A stretch of DNA of 64,000 nucleotides, taken from assembly GCA_964552795.1 (NCBI GenBank), contig CAZKIO010000006.1:71376-135375 (forward strand), given 5' to 3'. A program made the position numbers and the translations under genes. Below, piece by piece: positions 27,690 through 35,696 of the stretch (the stretch's first letter is position 1; every line of letters begins with the position of its first letter). The notes beneath the pieces were generated by a model. That model did no database searches, was not told where the DNA came from, and saw only the letters and a list, made by a program, of their open reading frames with translations. The stretch is from JAEUHZ01 sp964552795. Its GTDB lineage: Bacteria; Planctomycetota; UBA1135; GCA-002686595.

Positions 27690-28085
27690 CGTCGGTACCG
27701 CGTGATCGTGCCAGGCCCGGACATCGGCAGGGCCGCAGGGTCCCACAGCTGGCGCTCGGCATCCCGGCCAGCGGTTGTCCTGCGGGCGGCACGACCTCGA
27801 CTCCGGCGGCGTGATCCTCGCCCTGTACCGGCGGGCCGGCGACGGCGACGAGCCGATCGCGAGACCGCTACCCGGGCCCGTCGACTTCACGGTCCACGAC
27901 CTCGAGGCCGTCTTCGCGCGCGCGCGAAGTCGCACGGCGGGCTCTCGACCGGGACGGGCAATGGTGCGCTGCCGATGGGCCCGATCGCCGCGCGTCCGTG
28001 GCGCGAGCGCCCCTTCTGCATGCACGATCCGTTCGGCAGCCCGTTGTGCTTCGTGGACGGCACGACCCTGTCCACCGGGTGCTGA
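27690..28085 (+). pseudogene. Frameshifted VOC (glyoxalase/bleomycin-resistance) family gene
   Basis: Pieces of one VOC protein lie in order but in different frames. YRVIVPGPDIGRAA begins at 27696; LALGIPASG follows in another frame; then CGRHDLDSGGVILALYRRAG and VDFTVHDLEAVFARA (27780-27924); and finally KSHGGLSTGTGNGALPMGP, RPWRERPFCMHDPFGSPLCF and VDGTTLSTGC to the TGA at 28085. The last shift falls in a GCGCGCGCG run near 27920-27930. The final block is a classic VOC C-terminus (DPFGxPLCFVD). At least three frame changes make this a decayed gene; a single assembly error would not explain all of them. Confidence 0.7.
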
Positions 28086-28280
28086 GGGTCCCGGGGGGTG
28101 CACGCGGCCCGACCACGTGCGTCGGGCCCGCGCGCCGCGCTGGGGACCCCGTTTCACGCTCGGCGCGAACAGGAGGCGCGCAGGCCGTCTGGGGCGCAGC
28201 GCCCCGGCTCGGGGAGGTTGCCCGGCGATCGTCTGCCCTTCCAAGTCGCGCCGCGGCGGGCCTGGGGTGCGGCCGCGGTG
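28086..28280. other. Intergenic region with a G+C-rich hairpin
   Basis: No gene. GGGGCG(CAG)CGCCCC at 28191-28205 can form a 6-bp hairpin with no T-run. It precedes the TATGCT hexamer of the radical SAM gene by 75 bases. Confidence 0.4.
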
Positions 28281-28286
28281 TATGCT
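28281..28286 (+). promoter_or_regulatory. -10-like hexamer TATGCT for the radical SAM gene
   Basis: TATGCT ends 19 bases before the GTG at 28306 and contains the alternative ATG (28282), which argues for the downstream GTG start. No -35 box. Confidence 0.4.
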
Positions 28287-28305
28287 CCGCGCCCCGAGGC
28301 CGGCC

Positions 28306-29985
28306 GTGCGCATCCTCTTCGTCTACCCCAACCTCTACACGCAGATGGGGTTCAACCACGGCTTGGCGTCGCTGTCGGCCGTGCTGAAGCAGCAGGGGCA
28401 CGCGACGCGCCTCGTCAACCTCAACGAGAACCTGCCGCCGGTGCCGACGCGCGCCGAGCTGTGGGAGCTGGTGCGCGCGTGGCGGCCGGGCCTCGTCGCG
28501 TTCTCGTGCCTCACGCAGCAGTACCGCGAGGCGCGCGAGATCGCCGAGGACCTGCGCGCGCGCGCCGCCGCGGACGGCGTCGCGCCGCCGCCGATCGTGG
28601 TCGGCGGCATCCATCCCACGATGGTGCCCGAGGAGGTCATGGCCGACGGCGCGTGGGACCACGTCGGCGTCGGCGAGTGCGAGGACGCGCTGGCGGAGCT
28701 CGTGCGCAGGATCGAGGCCGGCGAGCGTCCCGACGACGTCGCGAACTTCCTGTCGTGGCGCGGCGGCACGCGGCCGGCGGACGCGGGCCGCGGCACGCAC
28801 GGACCGGACGCCTGGCAGAGCAACAAGGTGGGGGAGTTCCCCGACTTCGCGGCGCTGCCGATGCCCGACTACGAGCTGTTCGACGTGCAGCGCATCACCG
28901 ACCAGAAGCAGGGCTGGTTCGGCCTGATCAGCTCGCGCGGGTGCCCGTACCGCTGCACGTACTGCCTCAACCACAAGATCGTCGACCGCTACAAGGGCGA
29001 GCTCGGTCGCAGCGTCAAGGACATCGGCTTCTTCCGCTTCCGCTCGGCCGGGAAGATGATCGAGGAGATCCGCTGGATCCTGGGGCGCTACCGCGGCGTC
29101 GGCACCTTCATCCTCGACGACGATCTCTTCACGCAGAACGTGCCGCACGCGCTGGAGTTCTGCGACCTGTACGCGCGGAGCGGCATCGGCGTCCCGTTCG
29201 TGGCCAACGCGCACGTGAAGCAGCTCGACGAGCGCGTGGCCGAGGCGCTGGCGCGCGCCGGCTGCCGCATCCTGAAGCTCGGCATCGAGTCGGGCAGCCC
29301 GCGCGTGCGCAAGGATGTGCTGAAGCGCCACATGACGCAGCGCGACATCCTGGAGACGGTCGCGTCGGCCGAGCGCCACGGCCTGCACTCGTCGGCGTTC
29401 GTGATGGTCGGGCTGCCGGGCGAGACGCACGCGGAGCGCTGGGAGACGGTGGACCTCCTGGCACAGGCGCGCCTGGGCCGCTTCCGCACGTCGTTCTTCT
29501 ATCCGTTCCCGGGCACGGATTCGTTCCGGCTGGCCGTCGACGGCGGGTACTTCGATCCGGCCGCGCAGCACGGTCTCGCGGACTTCACCGAAGGCTCGAT
29601 CCTCGACTTCGGCGCCGACGAGAACCTCTTCATCGACAAGCTCGGCGCGTTGATGCCGTGGTTCGTGAACGCACGCCTCGACCGGCACCGCGAGGCGCCG
29701 GCCGCCGCGCGCTGGCGGCCGGAGGTCGAACGCGTGCTGGCGATGGGCGCGGCGGAGTGGGCCGCCTTCAAGCCGCGCGTGCGCGAGATCGACCGCGAGC
29801 TGTCGGCGGCCGCCGCGCGCGCGGGCGAGGAGCACTACGCCATCCGCTACAACGCGTTCATGGGCGTGCGCAGCGACTTCTACCTGGCCGAGGAGGCCGG
29901 CCTCGAGTGGTCCACGGCCAGCGCGCGCCCGGCGGTGGAGTTGCGCGAGGCCGCGCTGGCGGCTGCCGCGGCCGAGGTCTGCTGA
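28306..29985 (+). CDS. B12-binding-domain radical SAM protein
   Basis: 559 aa. The N-terminal 150 residues form a cobalamin-binding-like Rossmann domain (MRILFVYPNLYTQMGFNHG, VAFSCLTQQY, IVVGGIHPTMVPEEVM). The radical SAM core has the cluster motif RGCPYRCTYC near residue 215, then FILDDDLFTQN, LKLGIESGSPRVRKDVLKRH and MVGLPGETHAERWE. This arrangement is typical of the BchE/methyltransferase-like class, which uses cobalamin and SAM for methylation, cyclisation or other radical steps. The substrate is unknown. GTG 28306 gives the standard MRILFVYPN start; ATG 28282 would add 8 residues. It is 3 bases before the split heptose kinase gene, so a role in surface-sugar or lipid modification is an inference from context. 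Confidence 0.88.
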   Translation: MRILFVYPNLYTQMGFNHGLASLSAVLKQQGHATRLVNLNENLPPVPTRAELWELVRAWRPGLVAFSCLTQQYREAREIAEDLRARAAADGVAPPPIVVGGIHPTMVPEEVMADGAWDHVGVGECEDALAELVRRIEAGERPDDVANFLSWRGGTRPADAGRGTHGPDAWQSNKVGEFPDFAALPMPDYELFDVQRITDQKQGWFGLISSRGCPYRCTYCLNHKIVDRYKGELGRSVKDIGFFRFRSAGKMIEEIRWILGRYRGVGTFILDDDLFTQNVPHALEFCDLYARSGIGVPFVANAHVKQLDERVAEALARAGCRILKLGIESGSPRVRKDVLKRHMTQRDILETVASAERHGLHSSAFVMVGLPGETHAERWETVDLLAQARLGRFRTSFFYPFPGTDSFRLAVDGGYFDPAAQHGLADFTEGSILDFGADENLFIDKLGALMPWFVNARLDRHREAPAAARWRPEVERVLAMGAAEWAAFKPRVREIDRELSAAAARAGEEHYAIRYNAFMGVRSDFYLAEEAGLEWSTASARPAVELREAALAAAAAEVC

Positions 29986-29988
29986 CCG

Positions 29989-31020
29989 ATGGGCCTGGCG
30001 GATCTCGCGGGCCGGCGCGTCGCGGTGCTGGGCGACCTGGTCGCGGACCTGTGGCTGTTCGCGCGCCCGTCGCGTCTCTCGCGCGAGGCGCCGGTCATGG
30101 TGCTGCGCCACGAGCGCGAGGAGCTGGGCTGCGGCGGCGCCGCCAACGTCGCGCGCAACCTGCGCGCGCTGGGCGCCGAAGTCGCGCTGTTCGGTGCCGT
30201 CGGTCGCGACGCGCGCGGCCGCGAGCTCCTCTCCGCGCTCGATGCCGAGGGCATCGACGTGCGCGGGGTGCCGGCGCTCGCGGAGTGGGCCACGCCGACC
30301 AAGACGCGCGTGCTGGCGGCCGAGCCGCGCCGCAACCCCCAGCAGATCCTGCGCATCGACCGCGAGCCGGCCGCGCCGCTGCCGGCCGCGGCGCGTGCGG
30401 CAGCCGCCGCGGCCGCGCTGGCCCGCGCGGACGAGTTCGACGCGCTGCTCGTGTCGGACTACGAGTACGGCGCCGTCGGCGCCGAGGCCGCGGCCGTGTG
30501 CGCCGACCGCCTCGCGCGCGGGGGCGTCGCCGTGCTCGATCCGCGGCGCGAGATCGCCTGCTTCGCGGGCCGACTCACCGCGCTGACGCCCAACGTCGGC
30601 GAGCTGGCGTTGCACGCGCGGCGGCCGGTGGATTCGCTCGGCGCGGCGGCGGCGCTGGCCGAGGCGGCGCGCGAGCTCCTCTTGCGCGCCGGGCCGCGCT
30701 GGCTGCTGGTGACGCGCGGCAACCTGGGGATGGCGCTCTTCGGTGCGGGGATCCCCGACGAGGGCGTCTGGGTGCCGGCCCACGGCGAGGGCGAGATCAC
30801 CGACGTGTGCGGCGCGGGCGACACCGCCGCCGCAGTGTTCACGCTGGCGCTGGCCGGCGGATCCGACCCGGTGGGCGCGATGCACCTCGCCAACGCGGCG
30901 TCGGGCGTCGTCGTGATGGAGCTGGGCGCCGCCGTGTGCCGGCCCGAGCAACTGGCGGAAGCCTCCAGGCGCGCGCCCGGCGCGGCGCCGGGCGTGCCCC
31001 GGGCCGCGGAGCGCGCGTGA
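29989..31020 (+). CDS. hldA: D-glycero-beta-D-manno-heptose 7-phosphate kinase-like protein (PfkB family)
   Basis: 343 aa, equivalent to the N-terminal half of HldE. Markers are VLGDLVADLWLFARPSRLSREAP (HldE has LILDRYVSGDVSRISPEAP), CGGAANVARNLRALGA, PQQILRIDRE, LLVSDYEYGAVG, LTPNVGEL and the catalytic CGAGDTAAAVF. It should phosphorylate heptose 7-phosphate at C1, or a similar sugar phosphate. Compared with the fused HldE at 8177 it is more diverged, for example DRY is changed to DLW, so it may act on another sugar. Its stop overlaps the GTG of the adenylyltransferase gene (GTGA). Confidence 0.82.
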   Translation: MGLADLAGRRVAVLGDLVADLWLFARPSRLSREAPVMVLRHEREELGCGGAANVARNLRALGAEVALFGAVGRDARGRELLSALDAEGIDVRGVPALAEWATPTKTRVLAAEPRRNPQQILRIDREPAAPLPAAARAAAAAAALARADEFDALLVSDYEYGAVGAEAAAVCADRLARGGVAVLDPRREIACFAGRLTALTPNVGELALHARRPVDSLGAAAALAEAARELLLRAGPRWLLVTRGNLGMALFGAGIPDEGVWVPAHGEGEITDVCGAGDTAAAVFTLALAGGSDPVGAMHLANAASGVVVMELGAAVCRPEQLAEASRRAPGAAPGVPRAAERA

Positions 31021-31511
31021 ACGACGCACGCACCTTGTGGGAGCGCGACGCGCTGGCCGCGCACCTCGAGCGCCTGCGGAGCGCCGGCCGCGCACGGCGC
31101 GTCGTGCTCGCCAACGGCTGCTTCGACCTCGTGCACGTCGGCCACGTGCGCTACCTGGAGGACGCGCGCGCGCGCGGCGACACCCTGGTGGTGGCGCTCA
31201 ACACGGACGCCTCCGTGCGCGCGCTGAAGGGCGCAGGCCGCCCGCTGGTGCCGTTGGCCGAGCGCGCGGAACTCGTCGGCGCGCTGCGCTGCGTGGATTT
31301 CGTGACGTCCTTCGCCGAGCCGACGCTGGAGACGACGCTGCGACGCCTGCGGCCCCAGGTGCACGCCAAGGGCACCGACTACACCGCCGCGAACGTGCCC
31401 GAAGCGGCGGTCGACCGCGAGCTCGGCATCGAGATCGCGATCTGCGGGGACCCCAAGGCGCGCTCCTCCAGCGACCTGATCGGCCGGCTGCCCTCCGCCG
31501 GAACGCGGTGA
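31017..31511 (+). CDS. hldC: Heptose 1-phosphate adenylyltransferase-like protein (RfaE domain II)
   Basis: 164 aa, matching the C-terminal half of HldE as a free protein. The nucleotidyltransferase motifs are ANGCFDLVHVGHVRYLEDAR and NTDASVRALKGAGRPLVPLAERAEL, then VHAKGTDYTAANVPE and RSSSDLIGRL in place of the RSTTSIL end of HldE. It transfers AMP (or another nucleotide) to heptose 1-phosphate. GTG 31017 overlaps the stop of the kinase; its own stop overlaps the GTG of the permease gene. Together with 29989-31020 it duplicates the activities of the hldE gene 20 kb upstream. Confidence 0.85.
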   Translation: MNDARTLWERDALAAHLERLRSAGRARRVVLANGCFDLVHVGHVRYLEDARARGDTLVVALNTDASVRALKGAGRPLVPLAERAELVGALRCVDFVTSFAEPTLETTLRRLRPQVHAKGTDYTAANVPEAAVDRELGIEIAICGDPKARSSSDLIGRLPSAGTR

Positions 31512-32335
31512 ACGGTCCCGTCAGCGCGCGTCCGCGCCGATTGCCGCTGGCCGTCCTGGGCCTCGCCATCGGCACCTACAGCGCGCTGTGCGGCATCGGC
31601 GGCGGCGTGTTCGCCGTGCCGCTCTTGCACTACGTGCACAGGATCCCGTTGCGCACCGCGGTGGCCGAGTCGCTGGTGCTCGTCGCCGCTTCGACGACCA
31701 GCGCGACTTTGATCGAGCTCGCGCATCCCGAGTCGGCCCTGCGCCTGGACATGGTGCTCGCGCTCGTCGCCGGCAGCCTGATCGGCGCGCGCCTGGGCTT
31801 CGGGCTCTCCAGGCGCGTGTCGACGAACGGCCTGAAGGCCTGGTTCGCCGTGTTCCTCGCCGCGATCGCCGTGCAGATGCTCGTCGACGGCGGGACGCGC
31901 GACGCGTTCGGGGCCGCGCTGGCGCCGCAGGCGGCGCTCGCGCCGTCCCAGTGGGCGCTCGTCGCCGCCACCGGACTCGTGGCGGGCGCGTCCGCGCCGA
32001 TCTTCGGCATCGGCGGCGGCCTGGTCGCCGTGCCGATCCTGATCCACCTCTTCCCCGACCTGGGGTTCCTGGCGGCGCGCGCGTGCAGCCTGGCGATGTC
32101 GATGGTGGCCGCGCTGCAGTCGCTGTTCCTCTACCGCCAGGGCGGCGAGCTCAAGGAACCGGCGGCCCTGTGGCTGGCGGGCGGCGGCCTCGTCGGCGCG
32201 GCGCTCGGCGTGCAGCTCGTGCACGTCCCGGCGGTCACCAGCGCGGCGCGCGGCCTCGTGGCGTTCGCCCTGGCGTTCGCCGCGCTGCGCTTCGGCTGGG
32301 ACCTGTGGCGGGCGCGCCGCGCAAGCGCGGGCTGA
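31508..32335 (+). CDS. TauE/SafE-family sulfite/organosulfonate exporter-like membrane protein
   Basis: 275 aa with about eight hydrophobic segments in two related halves. Each half opens with the family motif: GTYSALCGIGGGVFAVPLL and GASAPIFGIGGGLVAVPIL. The family moves sulfite, sulfonates or related small anions across the inner membrane; the substrate here is unknown. GTG 31508 overlaps the previous stop, so it is translated with the split heptose kinase and adenylyltransferase. That coupling is unusual and its meaning is unclear. Confidence 0.88.
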   Translation: MNGPVSARPRRLPLAVLGLAIGTYSALCGIGGGVFAVPLLHYVHRIPLRTAVAESLVLVAASTTSATLIELAHPESALRLDMVLALVAGSLIGARLGFGLSRRVSTNGLKAWFAVFLAAIAVQMLVDGGTRDAFGAALAPQAALAPSQWALVAATGLVAGASAPIFGIGGGLVAVPILIHLFPDLGFLAARACSLAMSMVAALQSLFLYRQGGELKEPAALWLAGGGLVGAALGVQLVHVPAVTSAARGLVAFALAFAALRFGWDLWRARRASAG

Positions 32336-32417
32336 ACCCGGCGACCCGCGGCGCGGGCCCGGCGGCCGCGTTGCACGGTCCGTACCTCTCCTTTCCCGAC
32401 GGGGCGCGCCGCGGCGC

Positions 32418-32423
32418 TAGGCT
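32418..32423 (+). promoter_or_regulatory. -10-like hexamer TAGGCT for the small secreted protein gene
   Basis: TAGGCT, 64 bases before the ATG at 32488; the same hexamer as before lpxK. Confidence 0.3.
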
Positions 32424-32487
32424 GGACGCGGACCTGGGACGGCCGGTCCGCGGCCGTCCTCCCGAACCCGAATCGAAGGAGCCGACC

Positions 32488-32994
32488 ATGCGTCGCACCG
32501 TCCTGTCGTTGTCCCTGGGTCTCTCCGCGCTGGCCTGCGGCGTGTTCGCCGTGAACTCGGCCTTCGCGCCGCCACAGGGCCCGTGCGAGAACGTGTTCCC
32601 GCACGAGCCCGTAGTCATCTTCGAGGTCACCGGCAGCACGCTGTGCTGCCCGATCGACTTCCAGATGACCGTGTACTCCGACGGCCTCGTGCGCGGCGCG
32701 GCGACCGCGGGCGGCAGCACGACCAGCCTGGGCGCGACCGGCAACGCCCAGGTCGGCCACGTCACGCCGGCGCAGGTGCAGTCCCTGCTCGTCGACCTCG
32801 GCCAACTCGGCGCGGGGACCGGCTGCGACCGGCCCGAGCTCCTGTCGGACACGCCGCTCTCCACGCTGACGATCATCCGCGGCAGCACGGACTCGCGCTC
32901 GCGCACGTGGTCGTGGCTGGGCGACGACGGCACCGCGGGCGCGATCACGCAGCGCCTGCAGGCCTTCCGGGCGCTGGCGCTGCCGGGCTTCTGA
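32488..32994 (+). CDS. Small secreted protein of unknown function
   Basis: 168 aa. Signal peptide (LSLGLSALACGVFAVNSAFA) followed by a compact domain with three cysteines (CEN, TLCCP, GCDRPEL). I do not recognise the family; the pattern of short strands ending in TWSWLGDDGTAGAI with a final helix is like small periplasmic domains found in planctomycete secreted proteins. AAGGAG (32476-32481) with 6-base spacing sets the start. It faces the secreted protein on the other strand, with two hairpins between the stops. Confidence 0.8.
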   Translation: MRRTVLSLSLGLSALACGVFAVNSAFAPPQGPCENVFPHEPVVIFEVTGSTLCCPIDFQMTVYSDGLVRGAATAGGSTTSLGATGNAQVGHVTPAQVQSLLVDLGQLGAGTGCDRPELLSDTPLSTLTIIRGSTDSRSRTWSWLGDDGTAGAITQRLQAFRALALPGF

Positions 32995-33065
32995 GAGCCT
33001 GTGAAGGAATCGGAGACGCCCGCCATGCGCACCCTGCCAGGCATCCCCGCTTCCTTCACAGGCTC
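32995..33065. repeat. Long imperfect hairpin with 14-bp perfect arms
   Basis: GAGCCTGTGAAGGA (32995-33008) and its exact reverse complement (33052-33065), starting on the base after the TGA stop. The 43 bases between continue to pair with interruptions (33011-33013 with 33047-33049, 33015-33016 with 33044-33045, 33018-33020 with 33040-33042). The result is one long, bulged hairpin of about 70 bases, like a REP or MITE-type element. Confidence 0.6.
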
Positions 33066-33084
33066 TGAGCGGCGCGGTCGCCCG

Positions 33085-33130
33085 CAAGCGAGCGGGGCGC
33101 GGTCCGTGTGGACCGCGCCCCGCGTGCTTG
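33085..33130. terminator. Bidirectional terminator-like 21-bp hairpin between convergent genes
   Basis: The stem 33085-33105 pairs with 33110-33130 around loop GTGT, with one mismatch (33091/33124) and one G-T pair; the inner 14 bp (GCGGGGCGCGGTCC) are perfect. It lies between two genes whose stops face each other (32994 and 33168). No long T-run, but it is by far the strongest hairpin seen in the window. Confidence 0.65.
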
Positions 33131-33167
33131 GGCGCCCGGGCCGACGGGGCCCGCGGCACGGAGCGGA

Positions 33168-34172
33168 TCAGTCGTGGAAGATGCCCGTCGAGATCAGCTC
33201 GCCGTGCGTCGGGTTCTGGTCCTTCATGTAGGGGATGATCGCGCCGGAGTAGCCGTTCCAGGACGTGATCTGCGCGGCCAGGATGGCCGGGTCGTTGATG
33301 CTGTCGGCCGTGGAGTAGGCCACGCCGCCGTTGATGCGGTACCAGCCCGACTCCGAGCTGCCGACCGTCTCGGTCGAGTTGTTGTTGCTGGCCAGCAGCG
33401 TCGAGTCCAGGAACGCGCCGTTGATGTTCTGCAGCCGCACCTTGGCCCAGCAGCGGAACTGGTACTGCGCGGAGAACACCTCTTCGTTGTCGTTGTAGAT
33501 CAGGAAGTTCACGATCGCGAAGAACTGGCTCGCGCCCGACAGGTTGATCAGCACCAGGTGCGTCGCGCGGTTGGCCTTCTCGCCGAAGAAGTGCGGGACC
33601 ATGATCTTGTCGCACACGCGCTCGTACTCCGCGCCGTTGAGGTCGCGGATGCCGTTGGCCGGCGCGAAGTCGGTCGGCGCGCCCTGGCTGAGCGCGCGGC
33701 CGGCGCGGAACGTGTACGGCGTCATCTCGTAGGCGTCGCTGGGCGCGGCCTGGAACGCGCTGCCGATCAGCCAGTTCCAGGCGATCGCCTGGCCCGAGAA
33801 CGGGTTCTTGGCGAACACGTACAGGTAGCCGCGCGGGAAGTTGGGGTTGTCGATGTTCGACGCGACCGTGATCGTGTCGTTGGGCGTCAGGCGGCGCGTA
33901 CGGTTGGCCTCGCCGCAGTAGAAGTTCCCGATCGGATCGCCGTTGATGTACACGAACTCGACGTCCACGGTGCCGGCGAAGCCGAAGCCCACCGGTGTGA
34001 AGTCGGCGTTGGTGTTGGTGACGGTGACCGCCGTGAACCCGGCGCCTGTCGAGTGGTCGATGACCGGGAAGAGCAGCAGGCTGCCCGGCTCAGGGGCGCC
34101 GTTGCCGGCCGTCGCGGGAAGTGCAAGCAACGCGGCGGTGAGCGCGGCCGCGAGGAATCGGAACGAACGCAT
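33168..34172 (-). CDS. Secreted protein of unknown function
   Basis: 334 aa. Signal peptide MRSFRFLAAALTAALLALPATAG. The mature protein starts EPGSLLLFPVIDHSTGAGFTAVTVTNTN, the opening of a family of secreted beta-rich proteins in planctomycetes and some other phyla that read like Ig-like or jelly-roll domains (VDVEFVYINGD, NFPRGYLYVFAKN, HLVLINLSGASQFF). No catalytic motif is visible. ATG 34172 is chosen over an in-frame upstream start because the signal peptide begins there. A minus-strand TACGCT at 34270-34275 may be the -10. Confidence 0.8.
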   Translation of the reverse strand: MRSFRFLAAALTAALLALPATAGNGAPEPGSLLLFPVIDHSTGAGFTAVTVTNTNADFTPVGFGFAGTVDVEFVYINGDPIGNFYCGEANRTRRLTPNDTITVASNIDNPNFPRGYLYVFAKNPFSGQAIAWNWLIGSAFQAAPSDAYEMTPYTFRAGRALSQGAPTDFAPANGIRDLNGAEYERVCDKIMVPHFFGEKANRATHLVLINLSGASQFFAIVNFLIYNDNEEVFSAQYQFRCWAKVRLQNINGAFLDSTLLASNNNSTETVGSSESGWYRINGGVAYSTADSINDPAILAAQITSWNGYSGAIIPYMKDQNPTHGELISTGIFHD

Positions 34173-34269
34173 GGTGCAGACTCTCGTGAGGGAACGGTGG
34201 CCGATGCGCGGCATCGGGGGGGCAGTCTCCAGCGCGGACACCCGCGGGGACCGGCGACTGCAGGCCGTG

Positions 34270-34275
34270 AGCGTA
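34270..34275 (-). promoter_or_regulatory. -10-like hexamer TACGCT for the secreted protein gene
   Basis: TACGCT on the minus strand, about 97 bases upstream of the ATG at 34172; it matches the hexamer before the enoyl-CoA hydratase gene. Confidence 0.28.
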
Positions 34276-34382
34276 GCGCGGCGCGCCCGATCTGGCGAGC
34301 GCGCGGGTGCGGGAGAGCCGGGCCGCCCTCAGGCGGAGCGCCGCTCCTTAGGAGTCTGCAAAATGGGCGCCCGCGCCGCGCC

Positions 34383-35696
34383 TCAGGCGTAGACGCCGCG
34401 CAGCCGGTCGGCCTGGCTGACGCGCTGCACGGCCAGCATGTGCGCCGCCATGCGCAGGCGCACGCGGTGCTCCTGCGACAGGGCGAGCACCTGGTTCCAG
34501 GCCTCGGTCATGTAGCGCAGGAGCCGCTCGTGGACCGTGTCCGGCGTCCAGGTGTAGCCGGCGCGGTTCTGGACCCACTCGAAGTAGTTCACGACCGCGC
34601 CGCCGCCCGTCGAGAGGATGTCGGGGACGATCAGCACGCCGCGCTCGGCCAGGAACCGGTCGGCGCGCGACGAGACGGAGCCGTGCGCGCCCTCGATGAT
34701 CAGCTTCGCCTGCAGCTGCCGCGCGATGCGCAGGTGCACGGTGCCGGCCACGGCGCAGGGGATCAGCACGTCGCAGGGCCGCACGAGCATCTCCTCGTTC
34801 GAGATGCGCTCGAAATCGCCGGTGGCGCCGCGCAGCGAGCCGTTGGCCGCACGGTGCGCGAGCAGCGCGCCGACGTCGAGCGCCCCGGAGTTGTAGAACC
34901 CGCCGTGGATGTCGGACAGGCCGACCACGCGGTAGCCGTCCTGGATCAGGAGCTGCGCCAGGTGGCCGCCGCGCATGCCCGCGCCCTGGATGATGATGCG
35001 CGCGCCGTCGCGCGCGACGCCGGCCGCGTCCAGCGCCGGGCCCAGCACCGCGCGCAGACCCTGCGCGACGGACTCGGTGTGGCCGTGCGTCCCGCACAAG
35101 GCCAGCGGCTTGCCGGTGACGGTCGCGTTCTCGGTCTGCCGCGCGTGCATCGAGACCGTGTCCATGACCCAGGCCATGACGTTCTCGTCGGTCGCCACGT
35201 CGGACGAGAAGATGTCGCGGTCGGGACCGACGTCCGAGAGGAGGCCCGAGACGTAGCGGCGCACGGCGCGCTCGACCTCGCCGCGGCTGTGGCGCGAGGC
35301 GGCCATGCGGATCCCGCCGGCCGAGCCGCCGAAGGGGATGTCGAGCACGGCGCACTTCCAGGTCATCCAACCGGCCAGCGCGCGCAGCTCGTCCATGCGC
35401 ACGCTGGAGTGGATGCGCAGCGGGCCGAAGTAGGGGCCCAGGCCCGCGTTGTGCTGCACGCGGAAGCCGTCGAACACGGCGAGAGCTCCGACGTCGAGCT
35501 GCACCGGCAGCGACACCTGGATCTCGCGGTCGGGCTTGCGCAGGATCGCGTACAGGTCGGGGTCCAGGCCCAGGCGGTCGGCGGCTTCGTCGAAGCTCGC
35601 CATCATCGTCGCGAACGGGTTCTCGTCCTCGACCGAGTGCGTCACCGGCGCGAGGTCGTCGAACTCCAGGCCCGAGAGGTCGTTCGTGCCGATCAC
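34383..35696 (-). CDS. Glutamate-dehydrogenase-family paralogue lacking substrate and catalytic lysines
   Basis: 437 aa, clearly of the Glu/Leu/Phe/Val dehydrogenase fold and collinear with its neighbour. Two of the three lysines of the active site are lost. The substrate lysine in GPxKGG is F90 (GPYFGPLR) and the catalytic lysine in GGxKGG is A126 (PFGGSAGGIR); the third, in WKCA, remains (K114), as does the aspartate in SSDVATDE. The nucleotide-binding loop GAGMRGG is kept. It is therefore probably inactive as a dehydrogenase and may be a regulatory subunit, as described for Thermus thermophilus GdhA with GdhB. GTG 35696 overlaps the stop of the active paralogue (GTGA), so both are made from one mRNA. 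Confidence 0.85.
   Translation of the reverse strand: MIGTNDLSGLEFDDLAPVTHSVEDENPFATMMASFDEAADRLGLDPDLYAILRKPDREIQVSLPVQLDVGALAVFDGFRVQHNAGLGPYFGPLRIHSSVRMDELRALAGWMTWKCAVLDIPFGGSAGGIRMAASRHSRGEVERAVRRYVSGLLSDVGPDRDIFSSDVATDENVMAWVMDTVSMHARQTENATVTGKPLALCGTHGHTESVAQGLRAVLGPALDAAGVARDGARIIIQGAGMRGGHLAQLLIQDGYRVVGLSDIHGGFYNSGALDVGALLAHRAANGSLRGATGDFERISNEEMLVRPCDVLIPCAVAGTVHLRIARQLQAKLIIEGAHGSVSSRADRFLAERGVLIVPDILSTGGGAVVNYFEWVQNRAGYTWTPDTVHERLLRYMTEAWNQVLALSQEHRVRLRMAAHMLAVQRVSQADRLRGVYA

Noticed and set aside
27268..27792. A possible minus-strand gene in the gene-poor stretch
   Set aside because: The translation is low-complexity and overlaps the VOC remains on the other strand.
34335..34347. 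Small GGAGC/GCTCC hairpin downstream of the glutamate dehydrogenase pair as a terminator
   Set aside because: Only 5 bp, competes with a neighbouring CTCC/GGAG pairing, and has no T-run; too weak to list.
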